A DNA stretch of 64,000 bases, from positions 1-64,000 of the forward strand of contig CAZIFB010000009.1 of the NCBI GenBank assembly GCA_964538915.1. Direction: 5' to 3'. Source of the stretch: JAEUHQ01 sp964538915 (GTDB taxonomy: Bacteria > Planctomycetota > UBA1135 > UBA2386). Shown one piece after another: positions 35,442-45,463 of this stretch (positions within the stretch are counted from its first letter, which is position 1; every line of letters starts with the position of its first letter). The position numbers and the translations under genes are program-made. Under the pieces are notes generated by a model. That model saw only the letters and a program-made list of their open reading frames with translations, did no database searches and was not told the origin of the DNA.

Positions 35442-37091
35442 TCATCGCTCCAGCGTCACGGTGGCGCGCGGCCGGCAGGTTTTTTCGTCGCACACCACGT
35501 AGCTCACGGCGACCCGCAGCGCGTCGCCGCGCCCGCTCCGCCGGATCGGCACCCTGATCTCGACGAAGTCCAGCAGCGTGCCGTTCTCGTCGGCGCCCCA
35601 GTCCGGGTCGCCTGCGATTTCGAACGCCGAACCCGCGAGGATCGTGATGCGCACGGGCTGGCCGTCCTTCGCCTTCGGTGAGTACGCGTGCCAGCCCGGT
35701 CGGATCTCGAGCGTCACCGTCAGTGTCGAGTCGGTCGCTTCGACGCTCACCTTGACCGGATCGTTCGCCGCCGCGGGCGTGCCCGCCGCCGAGGTGCGCA
35801 GCACCGGGCTCGTCGCGCGGGTGCCCTTCACCCGCCACGTCCAGCCGCCCGTGTCGGTGAAGTACGTCTGCGCGCGATTCTGCGCGAGCCAGTCGCCGAA
35901 GTCGCCCGGCGCGACCCCGCGCACGTAGCGGGCGAGCAGTGTGAGCGCGAGCGCATCCTCGGGGTCCGCTTCGAGTCGTGTCGCGATCGCGTCGAGGAAC
36001 GCCGGGGAGTCGTTCGCCGCGCCGAGCTGCCGGCATTCGGCGTCGACGGTCAGCTGCAGCCTCGTGTCCCAGTACGACCCGTCGTCGGCCGGATGCAGGA
36101 ACGGCGCGCGCGCCGCGAACCACTCGCGGGCGGCGTCGACGTTCTCGAGCACCGCCGCCGGGACCTCCTCGCCGACGAAGCGGCGCGCGACGGAGGCCGC
36201 GCGTTGGTTCGCGGGCAGCCTCGGCGCGAAGATCGTCAGCGTGTCGAGCAGGCTCGTGCGGTTCGGCCGCAGGCGCAGCGTCTCGACGATCGCGCCCTTG
36301 TGCGCGGCCGCGTAGGCGAGGGTGTTCAGGTAGAGCCGGCGCCCTTCGTCCGTGAGTCGCTCGGGCCGCGCATGGAAGCCGAACATCACGAACGAGCCGT
36401 GCCGCGCGATCGCCGCGTAGTCGGGGCCCTTGTGGTTGATGCCGCCGAGGATGCGCTCCGCGTCGGGCGCTTCCTCGAAGCCCGCGTCGTCGGTGACGAG
36501 GCCCCATTCGTCCTTCTTCTCGTCGAACGCGTCGAACACGCGGAACGTCGGCACGGTGTCGCCGACCGCCGGCTTCCACTCCTTGAAGTTCTTCGGCGTC
36601 GGCGTGTCCTCGGCGCGGAACGCGACCGGGAAGGGCTGCCGGAAGATGGCGTGTTCGGGCCGTAGCACGACGGCCCGGTGGTCGAGGCACAGTCAACCGT
36701 GGTGCCAGCTCGTCTTCAGCCGCAGCGCGTCGGCGAAGACACCGCCCTGGCCGCCGACGAGCACGACGGGGAATCCCTGCAGCTCGTCGAGGCCGAGCGG
36801 GACCTTCTCGCCCTTCAGCTGCTCGTCGCCCTTCTCGTCGCGCGTCTGGATCTCGCCGTCGACGACGAGCACGTCGAAGCCTTCGAGGTCGGCGCGCCGC
36901 ACCGTCCCGGCCGAAACGACCTTCACGGCAGCCGTGTGTTCGCCGAGGAAGCGCTCCCACGCGGCGGTGTACGGCGTGCCGAGGTTGCCCGCGTACAGGA
37001 TGCGCAGCGACAGCTTGTCCGTGGTCGCGGGCGGCGGGGACTGGGGCGCGTGCAGCAGGCCGAGCACCACGGCGGCGAGGGCGGGGAGCAT
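35442..37091 (-). CDS. Candidate selenoprotein: ThuA-like domain plus DsbD-alpha-like domain, with in-frame UGA
   Basis: Read through one in-frame TGA (36693-36695, codon 133), this is a 549-residue secreted protein. It has a signal peptide (MLPALAAVVLGLLHA) and a ThuA/glutamine-amidotransferase-like domain (about 27-250) that includes FDVLVVDGE and HGSFVMFGFHARPERLTDEG. After a helical linker comes a C-terminal beta-sandwich (about 430-549) with RPGWHAYSPKA and VVCDEKTCRP, the paired-Cys pattern of the DsbD N-terminal domain. The TGA sits in SWHHG-U-L-C-LDHRAVVL, inside the first domain and with the frame coherent on both sides, so U-x-C selenocysteine is plausible. A SECIS-like stem-loop follows. 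A nonsense mutation or sequencing error is the alternative. The start has TAGGAT 7 nt upstream. Confidence 0.7.
36656..36677 (-). promoter_or_regulatory. SECIS-like stem-loop downstream of in-frame UGA
   Basis: On the coding strand, 15 nt after the TGA, CGGGCCGT pairs perfectly with ACGGCCCG (8 bp) around the 6-nt loop CGTGCT. The loop begins 23 nt after the TGA and has G at its second position. These properties meet the bacterial SECIS rules (loop 16-37 nt from UGA, G among the first two loop bases). Seen in sequence; function inferred. Confidence 0.55.
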
Positions 37092-37098
37092 GTGCGGG

Positions 37099-37104
37099 AT
37101 CCTA
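37099..37104 (-). promoter_or_regulatory. Putative -10 element of the candidate selenoprotein gene (TAGGAT)
   Basis: TAGGAT ends 7 nt before the ATG at 37091, same hexamer and spacing as at 15590-15595. It suggests a transcript starting almost at the ATG. Confidence 0.38.
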
Positions 37105-37125
37105 CCCTTCGCGGCGCGGCGCGAT

Positions 37126-38277
37126 TCAACGGCGCTTCGCCGTGCGTTCGATGCGCTTGCCGTCGGCGAGGCCGGCGCTGCGGACGACGATCGTCGAGGC
37201 GTCGGGCCTCTCGACCTCGAGATCGCCATCGCCGAGCGGATCGCGCAGCGAGGGAAGCGGCTCGCCGAGGTGGTGTCCCAGCGCAATGATCAGAAGGCGC
37301 AGGTGCGCGGTGGCCGTTCGTCGCGCCGTCTCGACGGCAGCGAAGTCCGGGGCTTCCGGGTAATCGGGCGTCGGGGCCTGCGCATCGAGCGCCGGGCGCC
37401 GCACGGACCATGGTGCGGCTTCCGTCGCAGCGAGGCACTCGACGGAGGCGACGAGCGAGGGGAGCAGTGAAGACGAGACCCGCTCCCGCTCCTCGTCATC
37501 CCGGTCGAGCCATCGGGCCGCGAGGGCGAGGTCGCCTTCGAAGGAGCGCTGGATGGGTGGCGCGGCAACATCGAACCGTGTCAGCAGGTCGCGCAGTGCG
37601 GTCCGGGTTGGTTCGTCGAGCGACGCGAGCCGATCGTCGGTCCACGTTCGACACACGGATGTCACGCCCTCGGCCGCGGCCAACTCGAACGCCGAGGCGG
37701 CTCCGTGCAGCAGGTCCAGCTGCAGCGTCATCAGATCGGCGGTGCGACGGACTGCGGCGGAACCGTTGCCGCTCGCCAGTTCGTGGCGGACGACGAGGGC
37801 AGCGAGTGTGACGAGGTCGGCAACGAAGGGGAAGTCGGTCGGCCCGGGGCTCCTCACGGTCAGGGGTCTGCGCGCAGCCGCGAGATCGATGGTCGCGGCG
37901 GCGGCTCCCGTGGCCAGGGCGTCCAATGCTGGCTGGTACTTCGCGAGCCGTTGGGCAATGTTCGGCGGCAACTCCGCCAGCTGCGACAGCGCCCAGGGAT
38001 CGGTCGAGTCGTCTCCGCATGGGAGGGCGGCACCACAAAGGGCGACCGCGCGCCCGTAGTTCTCCATGGCCTCGCCGCGCATGGCGTCTCCGAGCAACGG
38101 CGCGTGCGGCTGTCTGCCTTGCGGGATGCGGGCGGAGTACGTGAGTGCCACGGCTCGGATCCGCGCGTCGCGATGAGCCCGGCGCTCCGCTTCGCGGCTC
38201 CACACGAAGGACGCGAGAAGCACGGTCACGGCGAGTCCCGCCAGTAGCGTCTTCGGGCCCGGTGTCGACGACTCCAT
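37126..38277 (-). CDS. Membrane-anchored protein of unknown function, paralog 2
   Basis: This 383-residue protein starts MESSTPGPK. One transmembrane helix (about 9-25) is followed by an alpha-helical domain. It is related to the protein at 33669-34787 through HAPLLGDAMRGEAMENYGRA, the LRDPLGDGDLEVE segment and the C-terminal GKRIERTAKRR. The two genes flank the small hydrolase and the candidate selenoprotein on the same strand. No enzymatic motif is recognised. A CACCAT hexamer 6 nt upstream of the ATG may be the -10. Confidence 0.72.
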   Translation of the reverse strand: MESSTPGPKTLLAGLAVTVLLASFVWSREAERRAHRDARIRAVALTYSARIPQGRQPHAPLLGDAMRGEAMENYGRAVALCGAALPCGDDSTDPWALSQLAELPPNIAQRLAKYQPALDALATGAAAATIDLAAARRPLTVRSPGPTDFPFVADLVTLAALVVRHELASGNGSAAVRRTADLMTLQLDLLHGAASAFELAAAEGVTSVCRTWTDDRLASLDEPTRTALRDLLTRFDVAAPPIQRSFEGDLALAARWLDRDDEERERVSSSLLPSLVASVECLAATEAAPWSVRRPALDAQAPTPDYPEAPDFAAVETARRTATAHLRLLIIALGHHLGEPLPSLRDPLGDGDLEVERPDASTIVVRSAGLADGKRIERTAKRR

Positions 38278-38312
38278 GGGCGCATGGTGTCGTGGCGAGA
38301 CCGCACCGCAAG

Positions 38313-39199
38313 TCACGTTCGTCGAAGCGACGCGAACACCCTGGCGAAATCGGGTTCGTGCGACGCGGTGACCTCGATGCGCTGGCCCGTTGCCGGGTCG
38401 GGGAACACGAGCCGCGCACCGTGCAGCATCGTGCGGTCGACGCCGAAGGTCGCGCGCGCCTTGTCGTTCGCGGCGCGGTCGCCGTAGCGCTGGTCGCCGA
38501 GCAGCGGGTGGCCGATGGCCGCGAGGTGCGCGCGGATCTGGTGCGTGCGGCCGGTCTCCAGGCGAACGCGGACGAGCGTGCTGTCCTTGCGCCGGTCGAC
38601 GACCTCGACGTGCGACACCGAGCGTTGCCCGTGGGCTCGGTCGACGATCGTCTTCGGGCGGTCGCCGCGCGGTTCGTCGGTGACGGCGAGCGGCAGGTCG
38701 ATCGTGCGACGTTCGTCGCCGACGACGCCGTGCACGATCGCGAGGTACTCACGGTCGATGTCGCCGCGCTCCATCGCGGCGCCGAGTGCGGCCAGCGACT
38801 CGGCGTCGCGTCCGACGAGCAGCAGGCCCGACGCTTCGCGGTCGATGCGCTGCGCGAGACCGGCGTCCGGCAGCTCGCGAGCGAGCGCGTCGGCGACGGA
38901 GTGCTCGACGAGCGGACCCTTGTGCACCGCGAGCCCCGGCGGCTTGTGCAAGACGACGCAGCGTTCGTCCGCGAACGCGACGGCGATCCGCAGCTGCGCG
39001 GCGAGGTCCGCGAACGCCGCGGCGAACGTGACGGCGTCGTCCGCCCGCGTCCGCATCGAAGCGTCGGCGATCACGCCGTTCACCGCGATCATGCCGATCG
39101 CGCAGAGGTCGCGGGCCCGTTGTCGCGAGAGTCCCGCGTGTGCGTGCAGCAGCGCGTCGAGCCGGCTCCCCGCCTGCTCGGCGGCGACGACGACGGTCG

Positions 39200-39206
<7 letters not shown>
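38313..39206 (-). CDS. RluA-family pseudouridine synthase
   Basis: This 297-residue enzyme isomerises uridine in rRNA or tRNA. The N-terminal S4 RNA-binding domain (about 12-60) has SRLDALLHAHAGLSRQRARD. The catalytic domain (about 75-297) has VLHKPPGLAVHKG, the signature RIDREASGLLLVGRD with catalytic Asp122, and GRTHQIRAHLAAIGHPLLGD. RluD, RluC and RluA cannot be separated by eye. The GTG start at 39206 overlaps the carA stop by 7 nt, so it is the last gene of the tsaD-larB-carA operon. Confidence 0.92.
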
Positions 39207-40344
<1,138 letters not shown>

Positions 40345-40348
<4 letters not shown>

Positions 40349-41151
40349 CTGGGTGGCTCTTGCGAACGGGGCGCGTCGCGCAGCGTTCGCAGGTTGATCT
40401 GCGACGCGAGATAGCCGGCCCCGAAACCGTTGTCAATGTTGACGACCGCGACGCCCGCGGCGCACGAGTTCAGCATCGAGAGCAGCGCCGTGAGGCCGCC
40501 GAAGTTCGCGCCGTAGCCGACGCTCGTCGGCACCGCGATCACGGGGCGGTCGACGAGACCGGCGACGACGGACGGCAGCGCTCCCTCCATGCCGGCAACC
40601 GCGACGATCACGTTCGCGGCGCGGATCGCGTCGATCTTCGCGAGCAGGCGGTGCAGGCCGGCCACGCCGATGTCGGTGAAACGCTCGACGCGGTTGCCGG
40701 CGATCTCGAGCGTCACCGCCGCCTCTTCGGCGACCGGCAGGTCCGCGGTGCCGGCGGCGACGACCGCGACGTGCCCGGACGGCGCCGGCGGCGCGCCCGC
40801 GGTGATGCAGCGCGCGCGTGCGTGGTAGCGGGCTGCGGGCACGCGCTCGATCACGGCCGCGGCGTGCGCGGGTTCGGCGCGGGTCAGCAGGACACGGTCG
40901 GCGCGCGACAGGATCTCGACGGCGATCGTGGCGGTGTCGTCCGGCGTCTTGCCCTGACAGAACACCACTTCGGGGAAGCCGCAGCGCCGCGCGCGGTCGT
41001 GGTCGATCGTCGCGAAGCCGAGTTCGGCCGCGGCGCGGTCGGCACCGCGCGGGTCGGCGCGGAGCGAAGCGACCGCGTCGTCGACGCTGCGCTGGCCCGA
41101 ACGCACCTGCTGCAGCAGGTCGCGGAGGCGCTGTTCGTCGTCGCGCGTCAC
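40345..41151 (-). CDS. larB: LarB: nickel-pincer cofactor biosynthesis carboxylase
   Basis: This 268-residue protein belongs to the family that carboxylates and hydrolyses nicotinic acid adenine dinucleotide, the first step of the nickel-pincer nucleotide cofactor of lactate racemase-like enzymes. The C-terminal AIR-carboxylase-like domain shows VAVVAAGTADLPVAEEAA, VAVAGMEGALPSVVAGL and PTSVGYGANFGG. The N-terminal ~100 residues contain FATIDHDRARRCGFPEVVFC and on, typical of LarB. GTG start overlaps the tsaD stop. No larC, larE or larA is present in the window. Confidence 0.93.
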
Positions 41152-42215
41152 GGGCGCTCCGCCTTCGGGCGCCCCGCGGCCTTGCCGCCGGACCGCGGTG
41201 TGGCGATTGCGTCGAGATCGAGCGGCGAACGCTGGCCCTGGCGCAAGAGTTCGAAGCCGAGGCTCGCGATCATCGCGCCGTTGTCCGCGCACAGCGAAAG
41301 GTCGGGAAGCACGAGATGCAGGCGCGACAGGACCGGATGCTGCTGCAGCCGTTCGCGGAGCCGCAGGTTCTTCGCGACGCCGCCGCCGATGCAGAGCGAC
41401 TTCGGGGCGCAGCGCTCGGCCGCGCGCGCGAGCTTGGCGACGAGCACGTCGACGACGGCCTCCTGGTAGCTGCACGCGAGATCGCGCAGGCGGTCGCCCG
41501 TCGGCGGCGGCGCGTCGGTCGGGCCCTGCTGCGGACGCAGCGTGTAGAGGAGCGCTGTCTTCAGCCCGGAGAACGAGAAGTCGAGCGAGTCGGCGCCGAG
41601 CATCGTGCGCGGCAGATCGAACGCACGCGGATCGCCGCCCTTGGCGGTGTTCTGGATCGAAGGCCCGCCGGGGTACGGCAGTCCGAGCAGCGCCGCGCCC
41701 TTGTCGAGCGCCTCGCCCGCGGCGTCGTCGCGCGTCGTGCCGAGGCGCTCGGTGACGGTCGGCGCCTTCACGAGCCAGAGGGCCGTGTGCCCGCCCGACG
41801 CGACGAGAGCGAGCGCGGGCAGCGGCATCTGCGGGTCGGCGAGGAAGCCGGTGTGCACGTGCGCCTGCACGTGGTCGACGCCGATCAGCGGCACGTCGTA
41901 GCGCCAGGAGAGTGCCTTCGCCGCCGAGAGGCCGACGAGCAGGCAGCCGACCATTCCCGGCCGGTGCGTGACCGCGACGCCGGCGAGGTCCTCGGGCCGC
42001 ACCTTCGCCTGCTCCAGCGCCTCCGCGACGATCGGCACGATGCGTTCGGTGTGCGAACGGCTCGCCACCTCGGGTACGACGCCGCGCCAGCGGGCGTGCA
42101 GTTCGATCTGCGAGTGCACGACGTTGCTGAGCACGACGTGACCGTCGGCGACGACCGCGGCGGCGGTCTCGTCGCACGATGTCTCGATGCCGAGGATCAG
42201 GGATCGTGCAGTCAC
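41148..42215 (-). CDS. tsaD: tRNA N6-threonylcarbamoyladenosine transferase TsaD
   Basis: This 355-residue enzyme transfers threonylcarbamoyl to A37 of ANN-decoding tRNAs, with TsaB/TsaE. The ASKHA-fold hallmarks are ILGIETSCDETAAAVV at the N-terminus, the metal-binding GVDHVQAHVHTG (His pair), LALVASGGHTALWLV, GLPYPGGPSIQ, and CIGGGVAKNLRLRERL. The length is typical. It is the first gene of an operon with larB, carA and a pseudouridine synthase; TACATT 10 nt before its GTG start is a likely -10. Confidence 0.97.
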   Translation of the reverse strand: MTARSLILGIETSCDETAAAVVADGHVVLSNVVHSQIELHARWRGVVPEVASRSHTERIVPIVAEALEQAKVRPEDLAGVAVTHRPGMVGCLLVGLSAAKALSWRYDVPLIGVDHVQAHVHTGFLADPQMPLPALALVASGGHTALWLVKAPTVTERLGTTRDDAAGEALDKGAALLGLPYPGGPSIQNTAKGGDPRAFDLPRTMLGADSLDFSFSGLKTALLYTLRPQQGPTDAPPPTGDRLRDLACSYQEAVVDVLVAKLARAAERCAPKSLCIGGGVAKNLRLRERLQQHPVLSRLHLVLPDLSLCADNGAMIASLGFELLRQGQRSPLDLDAIATPRSGGKAAGRPKAERP

Positions 42216-42225
42216 GGGGGCGAAC

Positions 42226-42231
42226 AATGTA
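42226..42231 (-). promoter_or_regulatory. tsaD: Putative -10 element of the tsaD operon (TACATT)
   Basis: TACATT ends 10 nt before the GTG start of tsaD, in a 41-bp gap after the upstream kinase gene. Confidence 0.4.
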
Positions 42232-42256
42232 GTGTCGCCCCGCGCGACGGAAAGCC

Positions 42257-45200
42257 TCAACGGCTGCCGGGCCCGAGATCGGCGCGCAGGGTCCGCGCGG
42301 CGGCGAGGACATCGGGCTGCCACAGGTCGCGGTGGGCGACGTCGGCTACGGCGTCGAGGCCGCGCAGCGCAGCGTCCAGGAGCCGCCGCGCCTCGTCGTT
42401 GTTGCCGCGCGCCGCTTCGATTCCTGCGAGACGTAGGCCGGCGAACCCGCACGGCACGCCGAACCACGGGTCGTTCGGGGCCTCCGCGACGCGCGGCGTG
42501 AGTTCGTCCACCACGCGGCGGTAGAGGTCTGCCGCCGCGTCGCGCTGCTCGGAGGCCGCCTGCGGATCGGTGTCCGCGAGGATGTCCGCTGCGCTCAGCC
42601 GGCAGTCCGCGGCCCGCCAGCGGCCCATCCACGTATTGCGCACCTCCAGGGTGCGATTCGCCGCCTCGGTGAGTGCCGGCACGTTGCGCTGCTTCTTCGC
42701 CACTCCGGCCCTTGCCCATTCGAGTTCGGTCGCCAGGGTCGGGGTCTTCTTCGGGTCGCCGATCCATCTCGCGGCCTGTGCGAGCGGGAACGCCGTCTCG
42801 TCGTCGCGACCGCGCCGGAGCCGGCTCGCGGCGACGCCGATCCAGCCCGAGAAGTCGAGTTCGTGGTCCCGCGCGTTCACGTCGGCGTCGACCACCAACT
42901 CGGTGGCGACGTCGTCCCACAAGGCGTCGGTCGCGCCGCCGCGGGATTCCACGATCTTCGCCAGCAGAACCAGGACCTGCGACCGGGGCACGGGTCGCTG
43001 CCAGCCCCGCGACCGGAGTTCGGTGTGCACGTCGATCGCGCGATGTGCCCAGCGTTCCGCGAGCTCGAGGTCGGGGCGTCGCAGGCGGTCGTAGAGCTGG
43101 TGCGCCGACTCGATCAGGAGGCGCTCGAGCGAAGCGAGGTGCTCGATGTCGTCGGGGAAGCCCTTCGTCATCGCCTCGGCGATCTCGATGGCGCGTCCGA
43201 ACGCCGCGTCGGCCTCCGGCCAGCGGCTCGCCGCGTCGAGCAGGAAGCCGAGGTCGCGAACGTCGTCCCGCACGATCCCGGCCGGCTGGAACCGGCCCGG
43301 TTCGGCGATCCGCCACTTCTCGCCGGCCGCGACCGCGTTGGTCCGGTGCTCGATCGCCTTCGCGAGATCGCCCTGCTTCTGCGCCAGCAGGGAGCGCGTC
43401 TTCTCCACGATCGCGGTGACACGATCGCGCTCGTTCTCGACGGCCGCGAGACCGGCGCTCGCCGCCGCGAGCACTGTGCCGGCTTCGTCGATCAGGTTCG
43501 CCGAGGTGAGGTCGTGCGCCAGCATGCTGCGGGCGATCGCGAGATCCGTGTGGTGCTGCGGCGTCACGCCGGGATCGCGCACCGCTCCTTCCAGCACGGC
43601 CACCGAGCGGCGTTCGGCGTCGAGACACCGCCCTCCCTTGCCGACGAGGAGCAGCGCCGACGCGAGTTCGCGCAGGGCGCTCGACAGCGAGAGTGCGTGC
43701 GAACGCGGTGCGCGCCGGTGGCATGCTTCGAGGTGCTCGATCGATTTCGTCAGCAGCGGGATCGCGGCCTCTTCGCGCCGCGCGGTGACGAGTGCCCTGC
43801 CGTTGCGACGCAGCGCGTCGGCGAGCAGCGACTCCACTTCGACATCGTCGGGGGTCTCGTCGAGCAGGGCCTGCGCCTCTGCGAGCGCCTCCGCGGACGT
43901 GCGCTCCGCGTCCGGCACCTGTCCGAGTTGCCAGTGGACCTGGGACAACGACACCAGCGCGCGGCAACGACCGGTGCGCAGTCGGCGGTCGGAAGGGCGG
44001 TCGCGCAACCACAGGTCGTAGAAGGCGAGTGCGTCCTGCGCGAGGCCCTGGCGGAACGTGTCGTTCTGCGACGTGCGGCGCAGGCGCTCGTCGCCCGCCC
44101 GCGCCAGAAGGCGTTCCACGGCGAGAGTCGCCTGCATCTCGCGCCCCTCCGTGCGAGCGGAGAGGGCGAAGTACGCGAACCACGAAACGGCGGTCACCAC
44201 GGTTGCCGCGGCGACGGCGGCCACGGCGATGCGGTTGCGGCGGACGAACTTGCGGGTCCGGTACACGAACGAGGGCGGGCCGACCGACACCGCTTCGCCG
44301 CGCAGGTGGCGTTCGAGGTCCGCGGCCAGCGCGTTGGCGGTCGGGTACCGCTCCTCGCGCGCACGGGCGAGTGCCTTCGCGGCGATCCAGTCGAGGTCGC
44401 CGCGCAGTTGCGCGGCGAGCCGAGGTCGGGTCGTGGGAGTCCGACCGTCGGTCCGGTCGTTCGTCGTGACGCGTCGACTCGGGCGGATCGGGTCGGCGGT
44501 CGTCGACGAGACGCCGCGCGGCCACGGCAGGTGGTCGGTGAGGATCTCGTAGAGCATCACGCCGAGAGCGAACACGTCCGTGCGGGCGTCGATCTCGTCG
44601 ACGCGACCGCAGGCCTGCTCCGGGCTCATGTAGCCCGGCGTGCCGACGACGCGGCCCTGCTCGGTTGCTGCGCGATCCGTGTCCTCCGTCGTCGGTACCA
44701 CGAGCGCCTTTGCGATGCCGAAGTCGATGATCTTCGAGACCGGGCCCGTTTCGGTGTCGACGACGAGAACGTTCGCGGGCTTCAGGTCGCGGTGCACGAT
44801 GCCGCGTGCGTGTGCGTGTGCGACGCCGCGGCAGACGTCGACGAAGAGCCGCAGGCGGTCGCGCACGGCGAGCCCGCGCACCGCGCAGTAGTGGCGCACG
44901 GGTTGCCCGTCGACGTACTCCATCACGAAGAACGGACGTCCGTCGGGCAACTCGCCAGCGTCGAAGACCTGCGTGATCGACGGATGGTTGAGTGCGGCGA
45001 GCAGTTGCCGTTCGGCGGCGAAGCGCTGCAGCGTCCCGTGGCCGCCGACATCCGGGCGCAGCACCTTCACCGCGACCTGGCGCGCGACCGGCGCCTGCTG
45101 CGCGCACAGGTAGACGATGCCGAACGCGCCTTCGCCGAGCCGGCGGATCACGCGGTAGCCGCCGATGTCGGCGGGCAGATCGCCGTTGCCGAAGTCGAAC

Positions 45201-45406
45201 GACCCGTAGGCGCCGGCGATGACGTCGTCGACGCAGCCGAGGTCGCGGTGCAGGCGGCGCAGCGCAGTGGCGTGGTGGGGGTGCGCCTCGATCAGGGCTG
45301 CGAGCTCGACGAGACGCTGCGGCCCGGTCGCCCCGAGCAGGCGCTGGCCGGCTTCGTCGGCCAGATCGTCGGGCAGTCGGCCCGCGTCACCGCCGTGCTC
45401 GCTCAT
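42257..45406 (-). CDS. Membrane-bound Ser/Thr protein kinase with long TPR-like C-terminus
   Basis: This 1,049-residue Hanks kinase has a helical N-terminus (1-80) and a kinase domain (about 84-380) with LGEGAFGIVYL loop, Lys114, HRDLKPAN (205-212), DFG 228-230 and MSPEQACGR. An inserted loop near 305-325 is Thr/Ser-rich, a possible phosphorylation segment. One transmembrane helix (about 393-412) is followed by about 620 residues of TPR-like helical repeats outside. Catalytic residues are complete. It precedes the tsaD operon on the same strand but is probably not functionally linked to it. Confidence 0.92.
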   Translation of the reverse strand: MSEHGGDAGRLPDDLADEAGQRLLGATGPQRLVELAALIEAHPHHATALRRLHRDLGCVDDVIAGAYGSFDFGNGDLPADIGGYRVIRRLGEGAFGIVYLCAQQAPVARQVAVKVLRPDVGGHGTLQRFAAERQLLAALNHPSITQVFDAGELPDGRPFFVMEYVDGQPVRHYCAVRGLAVRDRLRLFVDVCRGVAHAHARGIVHRDLKPANVLVVDTETGPVSKIIDFGIAKALVVPTTEDTDRAATEQGRVVGTPGYMSPEQACGRVDEIDARTDVFALGVMLYEILTDHLPWPRGVSSTTADPIRPSRRVTTNDRTDGRTPTTRPRLAAQLRGDLDWIAAKALARAREERYPTANALAADLERHLRGEAVSVGPPSFVYRTRKFVRRNRIAVAAVAAATVVTAVSWFAYFALSARTEGREMQATLAVERLLARAGDERLRRTSQNDTFRQGLAQDALAFYDLWLRDRPSDRRLRTGRCRALVSLSQVHWQLGQVPDAERTSAEALAEAQALLDETPDDVEVESLLADALRRNGRALVTARREEAAIPLLTKSIEHLEACHRRAPRSHALSLSSALRELASALLLVGKGGRCLDAERRSVAVLEGAVRDPGVTPQHHTDLAIARSMLAHDLTSANLIDEAGTVLAAASAGLAAVENERDRVTAIVEKTRSLLAQKQGDLAKAIEHRTNAVAAGEKWRIAEPGRFQPAGIVRDDVRDLGFLLDAASRWPEADAAFGRAIEIAEAMTKGFPDDIEHLASLERLLIESAHQLYDRLRRPDLELAERWAHRAIDVHTELRSRGWQRPVPRSQVLVLLAKIVESRGGATDALWDDVATELVVDADVNARDHELDFSGWIGVAASRLRRGRDDETAFPLAQAARWIGDPKKTPTLATELEWARAGVAKKQRNVPALTEAANRTLEVRNTWMGRWRAADCRLSAADILADTDPQAASEQRDAAADLYRRVVDELTPRVAEAPNDPWFGVPCGFAGLRLAGIEAARGNNDEARRLLDAALRGLDAVADVAHRDLWQPDVLAAARTLRADLGPGSR

Positions 45407-45463
45407 GTCGGGATGATGCGCGGACCGGCGTCCGCTAGAAAGCCCTCGGGTCGGGGGGCGTGT

